Positions 44,401 through 55,621 of a DNA stretch of 64,000 nucleotides are shown in pieces. Each line of letters starts with the position of its first letter. The stretch's first letter is position 1. This stretch comes from Typhlomys cinereus (lineage: Eukaryota; Chordata; Mammalia; Rodentia; Platacanthomyidae). Location: NCBI GenBank assembly GCA_023101885.1, contig JALPQD010000005.1:3367020-3431019 (forward strand), written 5' to 3'. A model generated the notes under the pieces. The model saw nothing but the letters and a program-made list of their open reading frames with translations, was not told the origin of the DNA and made no database searches. A program made the translations under genes and the position numbers.

Positions 44401-45236
44401 AGGCTTATTTCATTCACATAGATGAAAGGATTCATAAATACAACTTTGAAAGATTAATGTCCATGATAAAGCAGTTCCTGGAATACCAAATCCAATGACA
44501 TGAGAATCGATTCAAATCAAGTGAAAGAAATAGAAAAACAGATATAGGACAAGATCTAATTTCTACAGTGTTATGACCAGGAAGGTTATTTGAGAGAAAC
44601 ATCTAAAATATTTGTTACTGGTGTTGAGTTGTTTTCTAAACATATCAACCATGGTGAACACAGCATCATTTTGAAAAGGTCAGATCGATGCAGCTTCTCG
44701 AGTTCTTGGTGTAGAAGATCCCAGGTGGGCTGCCTGGTTGTTCTATGCTTGAACAATGCGGTGAAAATTGGCCTGAGATTGTATTTCCCGTGCTTCCAAC
44801 CCCTTTTCCAATCAGTACTTTCCCAGCCATCTGCACAGGGATAAAATTTACACTTGTGCCCTATGGCTGTCAGGAGATTAAGTGGTTCTCAGAACAAGGC
44901 TTATGATGCAAGAAGACAGCAAAAGTTTTATTATAACCACAAAAAGGAAGAGGTAAAAAAACACATTGATTTGACACTGATGAAAACTAAAAAGAAAAAT
45001 TTAAATTTTTATTTGCAGATATTAATAACACCTAGTAATGAGCTTTGTTATAACATTTTATGCAATACACAGTATATTTTGACCATATTACCTTCTATTG
45101 ATCTCTCAGGTCTCCCTTCTATTCCTGCTGATCTTGTTCCAATGGAACCAGAGAATATACACCCCTGAAAGAAAATGTTTCTTCCTTCCCATTGACGTCT
45201 GTAGGTCTTCAGGGATAGGTAGGGCTTCATGAATGA
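44401..45236. other. Unassigned, apparently unique sequence
   Basis: Several short open frames but no recognisable domain or splice context. Confidence 0.45.
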
Positions 45237-45720
45237 TTTTTATGTTTAATTAGTTTATTGGAGAAAGAGACTGGAGGATAGGTTCGTGCATGCCATAGCA
45301 CACAGGTGGAGAGAGGACAATTCTCAGAAGTCAGTTCTCTCCTGCCACGTTGGCTTCTGGGGATCAAACTCTGGTTGTCAGGTTTGAGAACAGGCGCTTT
45401 ACCCACTGAGCATCATGTGGGCTTCCAGGGGTTGAGCGTAGGCACCAGGTTTTCAGGCAAATGTCTTACTGAGCTATCTTGATGGACCCTGATAGGCTTG
45501 ATCTTGGGCAAGCCTTGTGAAGGCAATCTTCGCTGTTGAGAGTTCAAGAGTAAAATGCAATGGTGGCCTGGCAAGAGGATTCAGAGGGTAAAGGGGTTTG
45601 CCCTCAAACCTGATGACCTAAAGACCCAAGTTCAAGCTCCAGAACCCCTTACAAGTTCTCCTCTCATCTCCACATGAGCATGTGCCTATATGCTACACGC
45701 ACAATGAATAATCTAAGAGC
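45237..45720. mobile_element. Antisense B2-like SINE then plus-strand B2-like SINE
   Basis: 45237-45490 is antisense ('gacaattctcagaagtcagt') and contains a second, partial copy of its own 'gtgggcttccagggg...ctgagc' block at about 45415-45485. 45555-45720 is plus strand ('cccaagttcaagctccagaa', 'tctcatctccacatgagca'). Confidence 0.7.
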
Positions 45721-45929
45721 AGAGCACAATGGTCATGTCATGCCTGGGGGATAACATTTTGCAACACCCTTCCTTCAGCTCTTTCTTTCTGCTACCTCTT
45801 CTGTGACATTCCCCAAGCTTTCCCAGGCGGTGATATAAATGTTCCACATAGAAATATTTTTAAAGCAGAAATGTGGTTTTGATGATGCATAGAAAAGTTT
45901 GAAAAGCTTTTCATTTGCTTGTTTGTTTG

Positions 45930-46050
45930 AGACAGGGTTTTGCTATGTAGCCCAGGCTGGTCTCAAACTCTCCAGATGTCTTCTGTCTCTCCAAGGACTG
46001 TCTCCCAGGTGCTGGGATTGCAGACATGCATCACTATTCCAGGTTTTGAA
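45930..46050 (-). mobile_element. B1 SINE, antisense
   Basis: 'gtagcccaggctggtctcaa', 'aggtgctgggattgcagaca'. Confidence 0.88.
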
Positions 46051-46945
46051 ATCTTAATCTGGACACAACACTTGATTGTAGCCAAAAGGCCGAGAAAAAA
46101 TGAATCTAGAATTAAATAAATGAAATCTTTACTTATTAGGTCTTCTTAGTTGGTCAGAAATGGAGAATCTTGGTGAATAGTAGCCTAAGTATACTCAATA
46201 TATTCTGGGAGTTAAATGTTCAAAATATTGATATGATTTTATTATTAAAATAAAATTGGATGTAATGTCATGATTTCAAGTTTGAATTGATGCACAAGTC
46301 CCAAGACTATATGGAAACTTATAATCATTATACAGTACAGTGTTAGAAAGAGAAGTGGATGTTATCAGGCATTTTTTACAATAGAATAAATGATAATGGA
46401 ATTATTGTACCTGTACAGATAGCCTTTATTATTAAGGCCATTCAATGAGATGAAGATGGAAAGCATGATTTAAAACATTGCCATTACTAGCACAATCTCT
46501 GATCTTAGTTATAAGCTCCTTTTCTCATAAGTTATTCTGCTGCTTTTCTGTACTTCTGGGAAGCTGGAAGGTGGGGTGCTGCGGTATCGGATCTCTTCTT
46601 CTTCACCTGATGCACACGTGGGCTAGCTGCAGTTCCCTCCTGCCTGCAGCCGTGCTCCTAGCAACATCCAACTGTTCTCTGTTCTCTCAGTCAACCACAA
46701 CTCCTCCTGGGGAATAAGGCCCTTGAACAGGGCCATCTGTTCCCTAGACAGATGAAAGGGGTTAAATAACTCAACAATTCACTTTTTTTTTGGTGGGGGA
46801 GGGTAGTAGGATTTAAGACAGCATAAAGGAGAAAAGAAAATTACTCAGTTGATTTTTTTTCCCTCTTGGCTCAGTCTCCCAAGTGTTGGCATTATAGGTC
46901 TCATGCCTTCATTCCTTGAAACCAAGCAATGTCATTCATGGTTAT
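46051..46945. other. Unassigned sequence
   Basis: A short antisense B1 trace at 46862-46915; the rest is not recognised. Confidence 0.45.
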
Positions 46946-46949
46946 GGCT

Positions 46950-47140
46950 GTATTTAAAATTTTTTTATTTATTTGAGAGAGAGGGAGAGATAGAGAGAGA
47001 GAGAGAGAATGTGGATATCAGAGGATGACTTTCAGAAGTAGTTCTCTCTTTCCATCATGTTGGCTCTGTGGATTGAACTCAAGTCTCCAGATTTGTGCAC
47101 AGGTGTCTTTGCCTACTGAGTCATATTTCTGGCCCTGCAC
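46950..47140 (-). mobile_element. B2-like SINE, antisense
   Basis: 'ttttatttatttgagagaga', 'atgactttcagaagtagttc', 'actgagtcatatttctggcc'. Confidence 0.8.
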
Positions 47141-48590
47141 CTCATGTATTTGAGACAGAATCTCTTACTGAATATGGAGGTCCCTGATTGACTATACTGT
47201 CTGGCCAGTACATCCTCTTCTTTGTCTCCCCCAAAATGAATACATTATAATAAAAATATTTAAAGTGTAACTGATTAGCCATAGTTTTTTACTTTTATGA
47301 AAATGTATAGGAAAAACAAATTCATATTTATAATGCAATTGATATGTATAAACAATGAATGCTTTTATAGACGCTTCTAAGAACCAAAAGAAAAATCAAG
47401 GCTAAAACAAAAGTTATGTCCTTTAAAACACTTTACTTTCAAGGATGCAAAAATCTATTAAACTATGAGGCTATTGTTGGAAAAAGTACTAATTCTTCTA
47501 AATGGATAGAAGCCTCCAGCTATGAACTGATGGATTTTGTGCTTAAAAGCAACAGAGGGTTTCTACCTTTAAAAAGACCATTTCTCATGTTACAGCAATT
47601 GAGGTTGTGAAAAACTGAGACTGTTTTATACATACAGCAGATTGTGTTTCACTCCCTTTATTTGTATGGTTGTTGAAGGCAGGTTAATATGGTGGGAAAC
47701 TTCATCCTATTCACAACTCTGAATATGTACTTATGGTATTTATGCATCTAGAGTTTACATGTCAGTCTTGCTACCATCTATATATACATGGGAGGTTTTT
47801 ATTTTAAGAACTATTGGCTCTGATGTGTTCTTTTCGACATTATTCACTGTTTGATTCAAATAGAGATAAATGTCACTGCAGTTGGTGTCTAAAAATTAAG
47901 ACTGACACTTTTCATTATTATGAAATCTAATATATGCATCACTCTCATAAAGTTCACTGTGTAATCAAAGTGAAAGTCTGGGGAGGTAAGAAGATCTCTC
48001 TGTAGACATGATCATCACTTGACAAAGATTCCTCAATGAGGGTGGAGCTTTTGCCTGGTGGGGCCAAAGCATTGTGGACACACAGCACAGAAAGAGAAAG
48101 AAAGAAACAAAGAAAGAGGAGAAGACAGGAAAGGGAAGAAGGGGCGGGACTAGTTGTGACAGGCAGCTGATCAAAGAGCAACATTCAGAGATCTGGTTCA
48201 CCCATCAGAGGCGGTCAGTACCTTGGATAGCTCCCCAAAGATACTGGGATTTTGACAATCCCCAGAGAGCTTTAAAATCCCTAGCTAATGTTTAAGTCCT
48301 TTGTGGTCTCACAAGACCAAAAGTTTTCATAAATGATTTAAATTACTATTTTCTGTTGCTAGAGATTGAACTCAAAACTTTCTATATTTAGGCGAAGGCC
48401 CCACCACTGAGCTACATCTTCATCTCCACGTCTCTCCCTTCTTGAGCTCCAGATACACGACGCTCATAGTGACTGTCTTTACTTTCCTTGGCTTTAAAAA
48501 TCCCTCCCTCTGGCTGAAGTTCTAGATTATCCTTAACTTGAAAAAAGCCCCTAGAATCTAAAAAAAAAAAGTTGGTGTTACTACACATAT
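47141..48590. other. Unassigned, apparently unique sequence
   Basis: The longest low-repeat interval of the window (about 1.4 kb). Only an antisense ID trace at about 48345-48425 is visible. No exon structure is supported. Confidence 0.45.
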
Positions 48591-48594
48591 TTAT

Positions 48595-48760
48595 TTTTTG
48601 TTTGTTTTTACTTTTGAGACAGGGTCTCACGCAGCACAGGTTGGCTTCAAACTCGATGTGCAACTAAAAAAAGATCTTGAACTCATGATTCGCCTCCTTT
48701 CTTCTTCCATGCACTGGGATTACAGAAATGGGACACCATGCTCGGGCTATTACCATTTCT

Positions 48761-48797
<37 letters not shown>

Positions 48798-48978
48798 AGA
48801 TTAATTGCCCACTTTAATTGCTTTGCTTTAGGGTTTTCCTGTCTCTGCTTTCCAGGGTCAGAATTACTGGCCATCAACATACCCACCCAGCATATTTTAC
48901 AAGGCATCTGGGGATCTAAACTTAGGTCCTTCTGCTTTGGAGACTAAGACTTTAACCTTTGAGCCATTCTCTCCAGGC
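48595..48978 (-). mobile_element. B1 and S2 SINEs, antisense
   Basis: B1 at 48605-48745 ('cacaggttggcttcaaactc'), (TG)n at 48762-48793, S2 at 48796-48978 ('tttgagccattctctccagg'). Confidence 0.78.
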
Positions 48979-49252
48979 CATTTATTCAATTGTGCATGTA
49001 TGCGTGTGTGTGCAAGTGTGTATGTATGTGTGTGTGTGTAGAACCATGGACGAATTCGGGAACCACCATGGATGCCTCCACCTCCTCTTTGTTTACTCTG
49101 CTCCGGGATTCACAGGCTCCGCCCTACCAGGACCAGAAACACAGGCCACCCCTGCTTCTGCCCGGCGTCTATACGTGAGGTCTAGGATCTGAACTCAGGA
49201 CTTTCTGCCTGCAAGGCAGAGGCTTAACCCCTGAGCCACCTCTCCAGCCCCA
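48979..49252 (-). mobile_element. S1 SINE, antisense
   Basis: Complete S1 in reverse: 'tttattcaattgtgcatgta', 'ccaggaccagaaacacaggc', 'gagccacctctccagcccc'. It abuts the head of the preceding S2. Confidence 0.92.
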
Positions 49253-49257
49253 GCTTA

Positions 49258-49400
49258 TTTTATTTTTAAGAGTCTCACATAGCTCAGTCTAACCTCAGAC
49301 TTGCTATGTAGCTGAGGCTGGCCTTGAAGTCCTGATCTTCCTACATTTATCTCCTCCATAGTGGAATTACAGACTTGGGACACTGTGCATGGCCAGACTC
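49258..49400 (-). mobile_element. B1 SINE, antisense
   Basis: 'gtagctgaggctggccttga', 'tggaattacagacttgggac'. Confidence 0.78.
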
Positions 49401-49429
49401 CTTTCATTGGAGAAATAGCTTCTCTTCAT

Positions 49430-50245
49430 TTCCAATTATATTCATATACATAATTTGTTTTTCGACAATTTCATACACATAGTCAATGTATCTTGGTCAT
49501 ATCTACCCTCTTTCCCCCCTCCCAATCCCCTGGACCCCTTCTCATCTTCATGCTCTTTTTATTTTTTATCTTTATATAAACCCACTGAACATAGTTAGTG
49601 CTACCAGTATGCACATGGGGGGTGGCATCGTCCACTGGGGCATCTGCTACACCCCTGAAGAAAAATGACCCTCCCTCCCAACCATGAATTCCTCCCCCAT
49701 CCATAGTGGAATGTTCACTGGCTTGATTTTGTGCGGATCTTTTGCCGGTAACCACACTTGCCATGTTGTGTCCAGAACTCTCCCCTGTCCTCTGACTGTC
49801 GCATTCTTTCTGCCCCTCTCGCAATGTTCCCTGAGTCTTAGGTGTTGGGGGTTGATACAGATGTTCCATTAGAGCTGTGAACTCAGCAGTCACTTATTCT
49901 CAGCACTCTGACCAGTCATGAGTCTCTCTGCATTAACCATTGCCCACTGCAGAACAACTTCTCTGACCAAGGCTGAGAGCAGCACTCATCTCTGGGTGGA
50001 AATACGAATAGTTGAAGGCAGTTTGACAACGTGTCCATTTAGTGAAACAATAGCACTAGATTCCCTCCTAGGGCCTACAACCCCCACAGCTATGGGCTTT
50101 TGCCGAGGTTTAAAGTAGTGTAACTGTATGCTTCTTGTGGAAGCAGCTAATAAAAGACTAGGTGTCTAGCCACAGGGTGGGTATTGATGCAACTTGAGGA
50201 ATCTGTTAGCTCATCTTGGTGATAGCATCAGATCCAGGCTGAGCA
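49430..50245 (-). mobile_element. Old L1 3' UTR (Lx-like), antisense
   Basis: 'aatgtatcttggtcatatct', 'gtggaatgttcactggcttg', 'gcaatgttccctgagtctta' and 'cagatgttccattagagctg' follow the order of an Lx-class 3' UTR read backwards. The reading frames crossing it are not genes. Confidence 0.72.
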
Positions 50246-50365
50246 CGTGAGTCAAGCCTAGCTTATCATAATCCTTCCTTGATTAACTTTTTCTTTCAGG
50301 ATGGGGATGGTCCAGGTGCATATTCTAAAGCTCAGACTGGCCCAGAACTATGCAGCCCAGGTTGG

Positions 50366-50511
50366 ACAGAAATGGCAGTGGCCTGAACTTCCAGCCCTAG
50401 AAGGCAGAGCCTAGGAAAGCCCACAGCAAAGAAATAAAGAGCTATCCGGGATGATTCCTAATGTTACCCACCACTTGGGCTGTCACAGACATATACACCC
50501 AAGTGTCCTCT

Positions 50512-50544
<33 letters not shown>

Positions 50545-50590
50545 ATGTGCATATATACATATACTAGTATATACTAGTGCATGGGCTCAT
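50366..50590 (+). mobile_element. S2 SINE, 5'-truncated
   Basis: Begins in the body ('cagaaatggcagtggcctga'), 'atccgggatgattcctaatg' and a CA tail at 50512-50546. It ends at the left edge of the HNRNPA1 copy. Confidence 0.75.
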
Positions 50591-50591
50591 G

Positions 50592-51472
50592 CAAATGTCC
50601 ATTGAAGACTGTCATACTGTGAATGCTCACAGCAGAGAAGTAAACAAAGTCCTTGTTGAAGCAAGAGCTGGCTAGTGCTTCCTCTCTCCAGGAGGCAGAA
50701 GCAGTTCTGGAAACTTTAGATGGTGGTCATCGAGTTGGTTTTGGTGCCAATGACAACCTTTTTGTGGAAGAGACTTCAGTGCCCTTGGTGGCAACTGTGG
50801 TGGTGGTGGTGGATATGGTGGCAGTGGTGATGATTGAAGAACCTATTTTGAAGTGATGATTTTGGCAATTATGAGAGTCAATGTTTAAGTTGCGACTCAT
50901 GAAAGGAAGAATTTCAATGGCAGAAGATCTGTTCTTAGTTGGTTGAAGCCAATATTTTTTTAGACAAACAACAAAACCAAAACAGCTATGATGGGTCTAG
51001 CAGCAGAAGCAGTTATGGCAGTGGGAAAAAGGCTTTATTTGCTTCTAGCAAACAAAATTTACAGAACAAAGCTCACAAAATGACAGACAGGCCAGAGAAG
51101 TGACAGGCATAGTAGATTTGTGAACACAGCCAGACACAGTTGCAAGGACTAGTTGCTGCGAAGAAGGCATTATTTATTTATTAATATTTCTTTGAGAAAG
51201 AGGGAAGGTGGGGGCAGGCACTAAAGTGTCATGGTGTGTATGTGAAGGCCAGAGGTCAAAAGATAACTTTTGGAAGTTGGTTCTCTATTTACTATGTGGG
51301 CTCCAGGATTGAACTCAGCTCACCAGATTTGCACAAAGGAACCATGACACACTCGGCCATCTCGCTAGTCAAAAAGACATGTTTTAGACAGTAGTTATAT
51401 ATGTATGGATAAAAACAAAACTAAAATTCCTGAGGACTTCATTTATGATTGATTGTATAACAGGTTATTTTA
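50592..51472 (+). pseudogene. HNRNPA1 (pseudogene): Processed HNRNPA1 pseudogene (C-terminal half and 3' UTR)
   Basis: HNRNPA1 encodes an RNA-binding protein with two RRMs and a Gly-rich tail; this is a dead retro-copy. It begins near the end of RRM2 ('catactgtgaatg', compare YHTVNGHN) and runs through 'aagcaagagctggctagtgc' (KQEMASA). The Gly-rich domain ('ggtggatatggtggcagtgg') and 'ggcaattatgagagtcaat' (FGNYNNQS) follow, then the C-terminal 'ggcagtgggaaaaaggcttt' (GSGRRF) near 51012-51030. Next comes 3' UTR: 'ccagagaagtgacaggc', 'agatttgtgaacacagcc', 'gacatgttttagaca', 'gattgtataacaggtta'. No introns lie in between. It has frameshifts, stops and an internal deletion of part of the Gly-rich tail. 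A B2-like SINE (51171-51370) splits the 3' UTR, and the copy ends at an antisense B1. A paralogue such as A1-like is possible as parent. Confidence 0.9.
51171..51370 (-). mobile_element. B2-like SINE inside the HNRNPA1 pseudogene
   Basis: 'aaaagataacttttggaagt', 'atttactatgtgggctccag', 'ggccatctcgctagtc'. Flanked by an imperfect repeat, aagaaggcat (51161-51170) and aaaaagacat (51371-51380), matching 8 of 10 and expected from an aged duplication. Confidence 0.85.
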
Positions 51473-51474
51473 TT

Positions 51475-51605
51475 TATTTGTTTGTTTATTTTTTTGAGGC
51501 AGAGTCTTATGTACTCCAAGCTGGTGTCAAGCTTGCTGTGTAGCCAAGGATGACCTCAAATTTCTGATCCTTCTGCCTCCATCTCCCCAGCACTGGGTTT
51601 ACTCA
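51475..51605 (-). mobile_element. B1 SINE, antisense
   Basis: 'ttttgaggcagagtcttatg', 'tgtagccaaggatgacctca'. Confidence 0.85.
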
Positions 51606-51945
51606 ACTCTTCATGGAAATGTTTTGAATCTGAACTTAGATCCTCCAAGCAGTTTGCTGAATGGATGTTTAATGTATCCTTTAAGTTCTTGTGTTGAAAT
51701 CTAGCCCTAATAGCAGTGCTCGTAGATGAAGCTTCTAGAAGTGATTGGGTCATGTGGGCTCTTACCCTATGAGTGGATTAATCTATTTGTGGAGTTATAA
51801 AATTTGGGAGTATTTGGCTCAGTTTCAGGAAATTCAATCCACAGCTGTACAGTCCTATGTGCTTGGGCAGATCACAGTTGTGGAGTATGTCGTGGAAACT
51901 GTTCTTTGTGTCAGATCAGAAGCAGAGAAAAGGTTGTCTTGGTGA
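51606..51945. other. Ancient interspersed repeat remnant, family unclear
   Basis: 'gtgttgaaatctagccctaa', 'gtgattgggtcatgtgggct' and 'gagtggattaatctatttgt' resemble a widespread mammalian repeat with a 'gttgaaatcctaaccc...ggtcatgagggtgg' core. I cannot assign it firmly. Confidence 0.4.
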
Positions 51946-52025
51946 GTTTTTTTTTTTATCTTCCCTCCCCTCTCCTCCCTTCTCCTTCACTTCCCTCTCT
52001 TCTTCTTCTTTTCCCATTTCCTCAT

Positions 52026-52067
<42 letters not shown>

Positions 52068-52078
52068 CCTCTCTCCAG
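51946..52078. repeat. CT-rich low-complexity tract
   Basis: Polypyrimidine of about 130 bp, with (CT)n from 52025 to 52070. Confidence 0.93.
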
Positions 52079-52114
52079 TCTAGACTTGAAAACCTATCTC
52101 AAAAAAACAAAAGC

Positions 52115-52640
52115 ATCTCACAAGCAAAAGACTTGAGTTCAGATCCTCAGATCCCACACAAAAATGTTGGGTGGAGAGGTCTGGAGAGGTGGCTCAGGGG
52201 TTAAGCCTCTGCCTTGCAGGCGGAAGGTCCTTAGTTCAGATCCTAGACCCCATGTATAGACGCCGGGTGGAAGCGGGGGTGGTCTGCGTTTCGGGTCCTG
52301 GTAGGGCAGAGCCTGTGAATCCTGGGGCGGAGTAAACAAGGAGGAGGTGGAGGCGGTCCATGGTGGTTCCCGAATTCGTCCGTGGTTCTACACACACACA
52401 CACACATACACACACATATATGCGCGCACACACATACACGCACAATTGCATATATAATAAGTAATAAGAATAAAAAAAATGTTGGGTGGAAATCGCATGC
52501 AATTTGACCCAGTCTGGGAAATACCAAAGCAAAGTAGTAGGAGTTAGAGCAATCCAGGATGATTCCTGATATCACAGTTGGACCTCCACCAGGCACACAA
52601 ACTCAAGTGTCCTCTGGTATGTACACATACACGCAAGCAC
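52115..52640 (+). mobile_element. S2 SINE split by an S1 SINE
   Basis: Left part 52115-52175 ('tctcacaagcaaaagacttg', 'ttcagatcctcagatcccac'). Right part 52475-52640 ('gagcaatccaggatgattcc', 'caagtgtcctctggtatgta'). The two join if the S1 insert and one target copy are ignored. Confidence 0.88.
52176..52474 (+). mobile_element. S1 SINE inserted in an S2 SINE
   Basis: Complete S1 with a perfect 16-bp direct repeat, AAAAATGTTGGGTGGA, at 52160-52175 and 52475-52490. Both repeats are S2 sequence, which proves the order of insertion: S2 first, S1 later. Confidence 0.96.
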
Positions 52641-52904
52641 CAAACATATAAGTTGGTTCTCTCCTTTCAGCATGTGGTCTTTCTTAAGTCAGGTCACCAA
52701 ACTTTCACAGAAAGTATATAAAGAAATCTTAAGCTTTATGTAGGAAGACAAATTGTCTCAGTTTACCTAAGCAGATGGAAGAAAGACTACTAGTCACATG
52801 AAAAAACTGCTCAATATTATTAGCCATTAAGAAAATGGCAATTGAAATTATAATGAGAAACCACTTTAACTCTAATACATGAGTAAAAGATAGATGGTGT
52901 TGCA

Positions 52905-53325
52905 GTCAGCATGCATGGCTGCTGATAAATGACCTGATGGCTTAAGGGAACAAGGGATTTAGTCTCTCTTACAATTACTGGTTACAGTTCTCAGTCTAGC
53001 TTGACGGAGAGCACGCACCAACACCAGGGCTGAGGGAAATGGCCACACCATCACCACATAATGGCTAAGAGACAGAAAATCCTTACTTGCCAGACCAGCA
53101 TGTGTGGCCAAGTATACTGAAGGATGCCAACCCTCTCAACCAGCTCTCCATGATTTATTCCAGGGCCTAATCCCTGGAATAGGCCCACAGGCTGGGCCTT
53201 CCCCAGCAGCTAGACAATCTCCTTCAGGTTCGCTCTGGGCTCAACTCAACCACTAATAACCACAAATGTGCCCAGAGCTCAAACCTGCAACAGTCAAGTT
53301 GACACCTGTGCTTAACTATGACAGA
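52905..53325 (-). repeat. E2-type rodent repeat, antisense, inside the fossil L1
   Basis: 'cagtctagcttgacggagag', 'cttgccagaccagcatgtgt', 'tgcccagagctcaaacctgc', 'gtcaagttgacacctgtgct'. Flanks share 'agatggt' (52891-52897 and 53325-53331). Confidence 0.8.
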
Positions 53326-53359
53326 TGGTAACAATCACACTTTGGAAAACAGCCTGACA

Positions 53360-53790
53360 TTACCATCACCACCACCACCACCACCACACTACTACTATTT
53401 GAGACAGAGTATCATGTATCCCAGTCTGGTCTGGAACTGACTACATAGTAAAAATCACTATTGTCTCCCTTCCTCCGTCCTTCCCTCCCTCCTTCCCTTC
53501 CTCCCTCCTTCCCTCCCTCCTTTCCTTCCTCCTTCCTTCCCTCCCTCCCTTCCTCCCTCCTTCCCTCCCTTTCATCCCTCCTTCCTTCCCTCTTTTCTCC
53601 TTCCTTTCCTCCCTCCCTCCTCTCTCTCTCTCTCGCTCTCTCTCTCTCTCTTCCTCCTCCTCCTCCTTCTTTTGAGGAAAGCTCTCAAATAGCCTATGCT
53701 GGCATTGAACATGTTATGCAACCAAGAAGGCCTGACCTTCTTGCCTCCATCTCCTAGGTCCTGGGATTACAGGATTGCTCCATGACTGTT
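53360..53790 (-). mobile_element. B1 SINE, antisense, with an expanded polypyrimidine interior
   Basis: Antisense B1 pieces at about 53398-53460 ('gtatcccagtctggtctgga') and 53670-53785 ('tcctgggattacaggattgc') flank about 205 bp of (CCTT/CCTC)n and (CT)n at 53465-53670. A short (CAC)n lies at 53362-53388. Two B1 copies are also possible. Confidence 0.75.
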
Positions 53791-54060
53791 TGGCAGTATT
53801 TTTGAAAAGTTAAGCACAACTTTACCACACAACTCAGCAATTATAGGAATCTATTAAAAAAAAACTCACAAATGTCTACACAAAGACTTATGCAAGAGCA
53901 TCTATAGCAGGCATATTCATGATTGGCAACAAATTGGTAACAATTGACATGTTCTTCAATTGATAAATGGATTAAAAAAAAGTGGTATATTCATACAATG
54001 GAGTTCTAATAGCAACCAAAAGGAAAGAAAACTGACTGGTTCAATGTGAATGAAATTCTT

Positions 54061-54356
54061 TTTTTTATATAAATTTATTTTATTTTATTATTTATTCAAT
54101 TGTGCATGTATGCATGTGTGCGTGTGTGTGTATGTATGTGTGTAGAACCACAGACGAATTCCGGAACCACCATGGATGCCTCCACTTCTTCCTTATTTAC
54201 TCTGCCTTGGGATTCACAGGCTCTGCCCTACCAGGACCAGAAGCGCAGGCCACCCCTGCTTCCGCCCGGCGTCTATACGTGGGATCTAGTATCTGAACTC
54301 AGGACCTTCTGCCTGCAAGGCAGAGGCTTAACCCCTGAGCCACCTCTCCAGCCCCA
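54061..54356 (-). mobile_element. S1 SINE, antisense, inside the fossil L1
   Basis: Complete S1 with flanking repeat TGAATGAAATTCTT (54047-54060) and TGAATGGAATTCTT (54357-54370), one mismatch in 14. Confidence 0.94.
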
Positions 54357-54590
54357 TGAATGGAATTCTTAAATATTATGCTGAGGACAAGAAACCAGAT
54401 ATAAAGGCTATGTAATATATGGCCCCATTTATAGAAATTACCAGAAGAGCAAATCTATGAAGACAGCAGATTGTGAATGGAAAGAAGTAGTAATTAAGGA
54501 GGACTGATTTCAAATAAGTGCAATAAATTGGGGCGTGGGTATAAAAGTTTTAAAATTGTCTTGAAGTAACAGTTGCACAAGTCTTATTGT

Positions 54591-55020
54591 AGCTAGTAGG
54601 GAACTAAAGTAACAACACTCTATGCAGTACAAGTTTCCATGAATCCCACAGCAGGGTAGTGTCATATCACCTAGGAGGTGATAGGCATCATTTCTACTCC
54701 CCTTTGTCAGAGTTACATGGCCATGCCTAACTTCAAAGGTATAAGAAAGTATGATTTTTACAATATATCTCGAAGAGAAGAGAAACAGAGAATCTATCTG
54801 ACAATCAACAACATGATTGTATCCACAATTTACTCTGCTGATAACTACTTCATTTTATCCTTTTGAGGGATTTGACATGTGTTTCTTCTTAAAGCACTAC
54901 TCTTGCATTTTGCTTAATGAAAATAAATTTCAAAGACCACAGTTATAGGGATTCATTATATTTTACTGTGACTCTTTTAGTATCTTTGAGTCTCTAACTT
55001 TCAGTTTCTTCAAATTAAAT
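54591..55020. other. Unassigned, apparently unique sequence
   Basis: Nothing recognised. Confidence 0.45.
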
Positions 55021-55023
55021 GTA

Positions 55024-55285
55024 TGGGGCTGGAGAGATGACTCAAGGATTAAGACTCCCAAGCAGAAGGTCCTGAGTTCTGATCCCAGGTCCCACGTAAA
55101 AACACCAGATGGAAATGGTGGCAGCCTATATCTCTGACCCTGGAAGGCAGAGCCTGGAAGTTCCAGAACAAAACAAGGAGGAGGTAGAAAAATCCAGGGT
55201 GATTCTTGAAGTCACTCTTGGGTCTCCACAGGCACACACTGAACCCTCTGACACACAGACACAGACATAGACACACACACACACA

Positions 55286-55340
<55 letters not shown>
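55024..55340 (+). mobile_element. S2 SINE with long CA tail
   Basis: 'ggggctggagagatgactca', 'aaatccagggtgattcttga', 'gtctccacaggcacacactg'. The (CA)n runs at about 55270-55338. Confidence 0.9.
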
Positions 55341-55341
<1 letters not shown>

Positions 55342-55621
55342 CAAATAAAAATTTAAATATTTCATATCTGTGTCATATATAGGCAAAACCCTTTAAAAAA
55401 AAAAGAAGCAACATTGTCTTTTGTAGCTTATAAGGAACTGAAATATATTTTGTGGCCAAAGAGGCTAAAGTTAGATTAATAAGTGAAAATTATAGGAAAG
55501 CAGTTTGTAGATCTATAAGGAAGAATTTTCTAATTATACCCCCCGCATTCACAGGTTGTCTTTTTATTATTATTATTTTTTTTAAATTTCACAGAGTCTC
55601 ATGTAACCCAGATCTAGTCTT

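Larger units (their letters stand above)
52690..54590 (+). mobile_element. Fossil L1 ORF2 3' end and 3' UTR, broken by younger repeats
   Basis: Recognisable old-L1 blocks occur in order: 'actgctcaatattattagcc' and 'aattgaaattataatgagaaacc' (52800-52865), 'tttggaaaacagcctgacat' (53341), 'aactcagcaattatagga' (53830), 'tcaattgataaatggatt' (53957). 'gtggtatattcatacaatgg' (53983) and 'tatggccccatttatagaaa' (54419) follow. An E2 repeat (52905-53325), a B1 plus polypyrimidine block (53360-53790) and an S1 SINE (54061-54356) interrupt it. Full of stops and indels. Confidence 0.85.
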
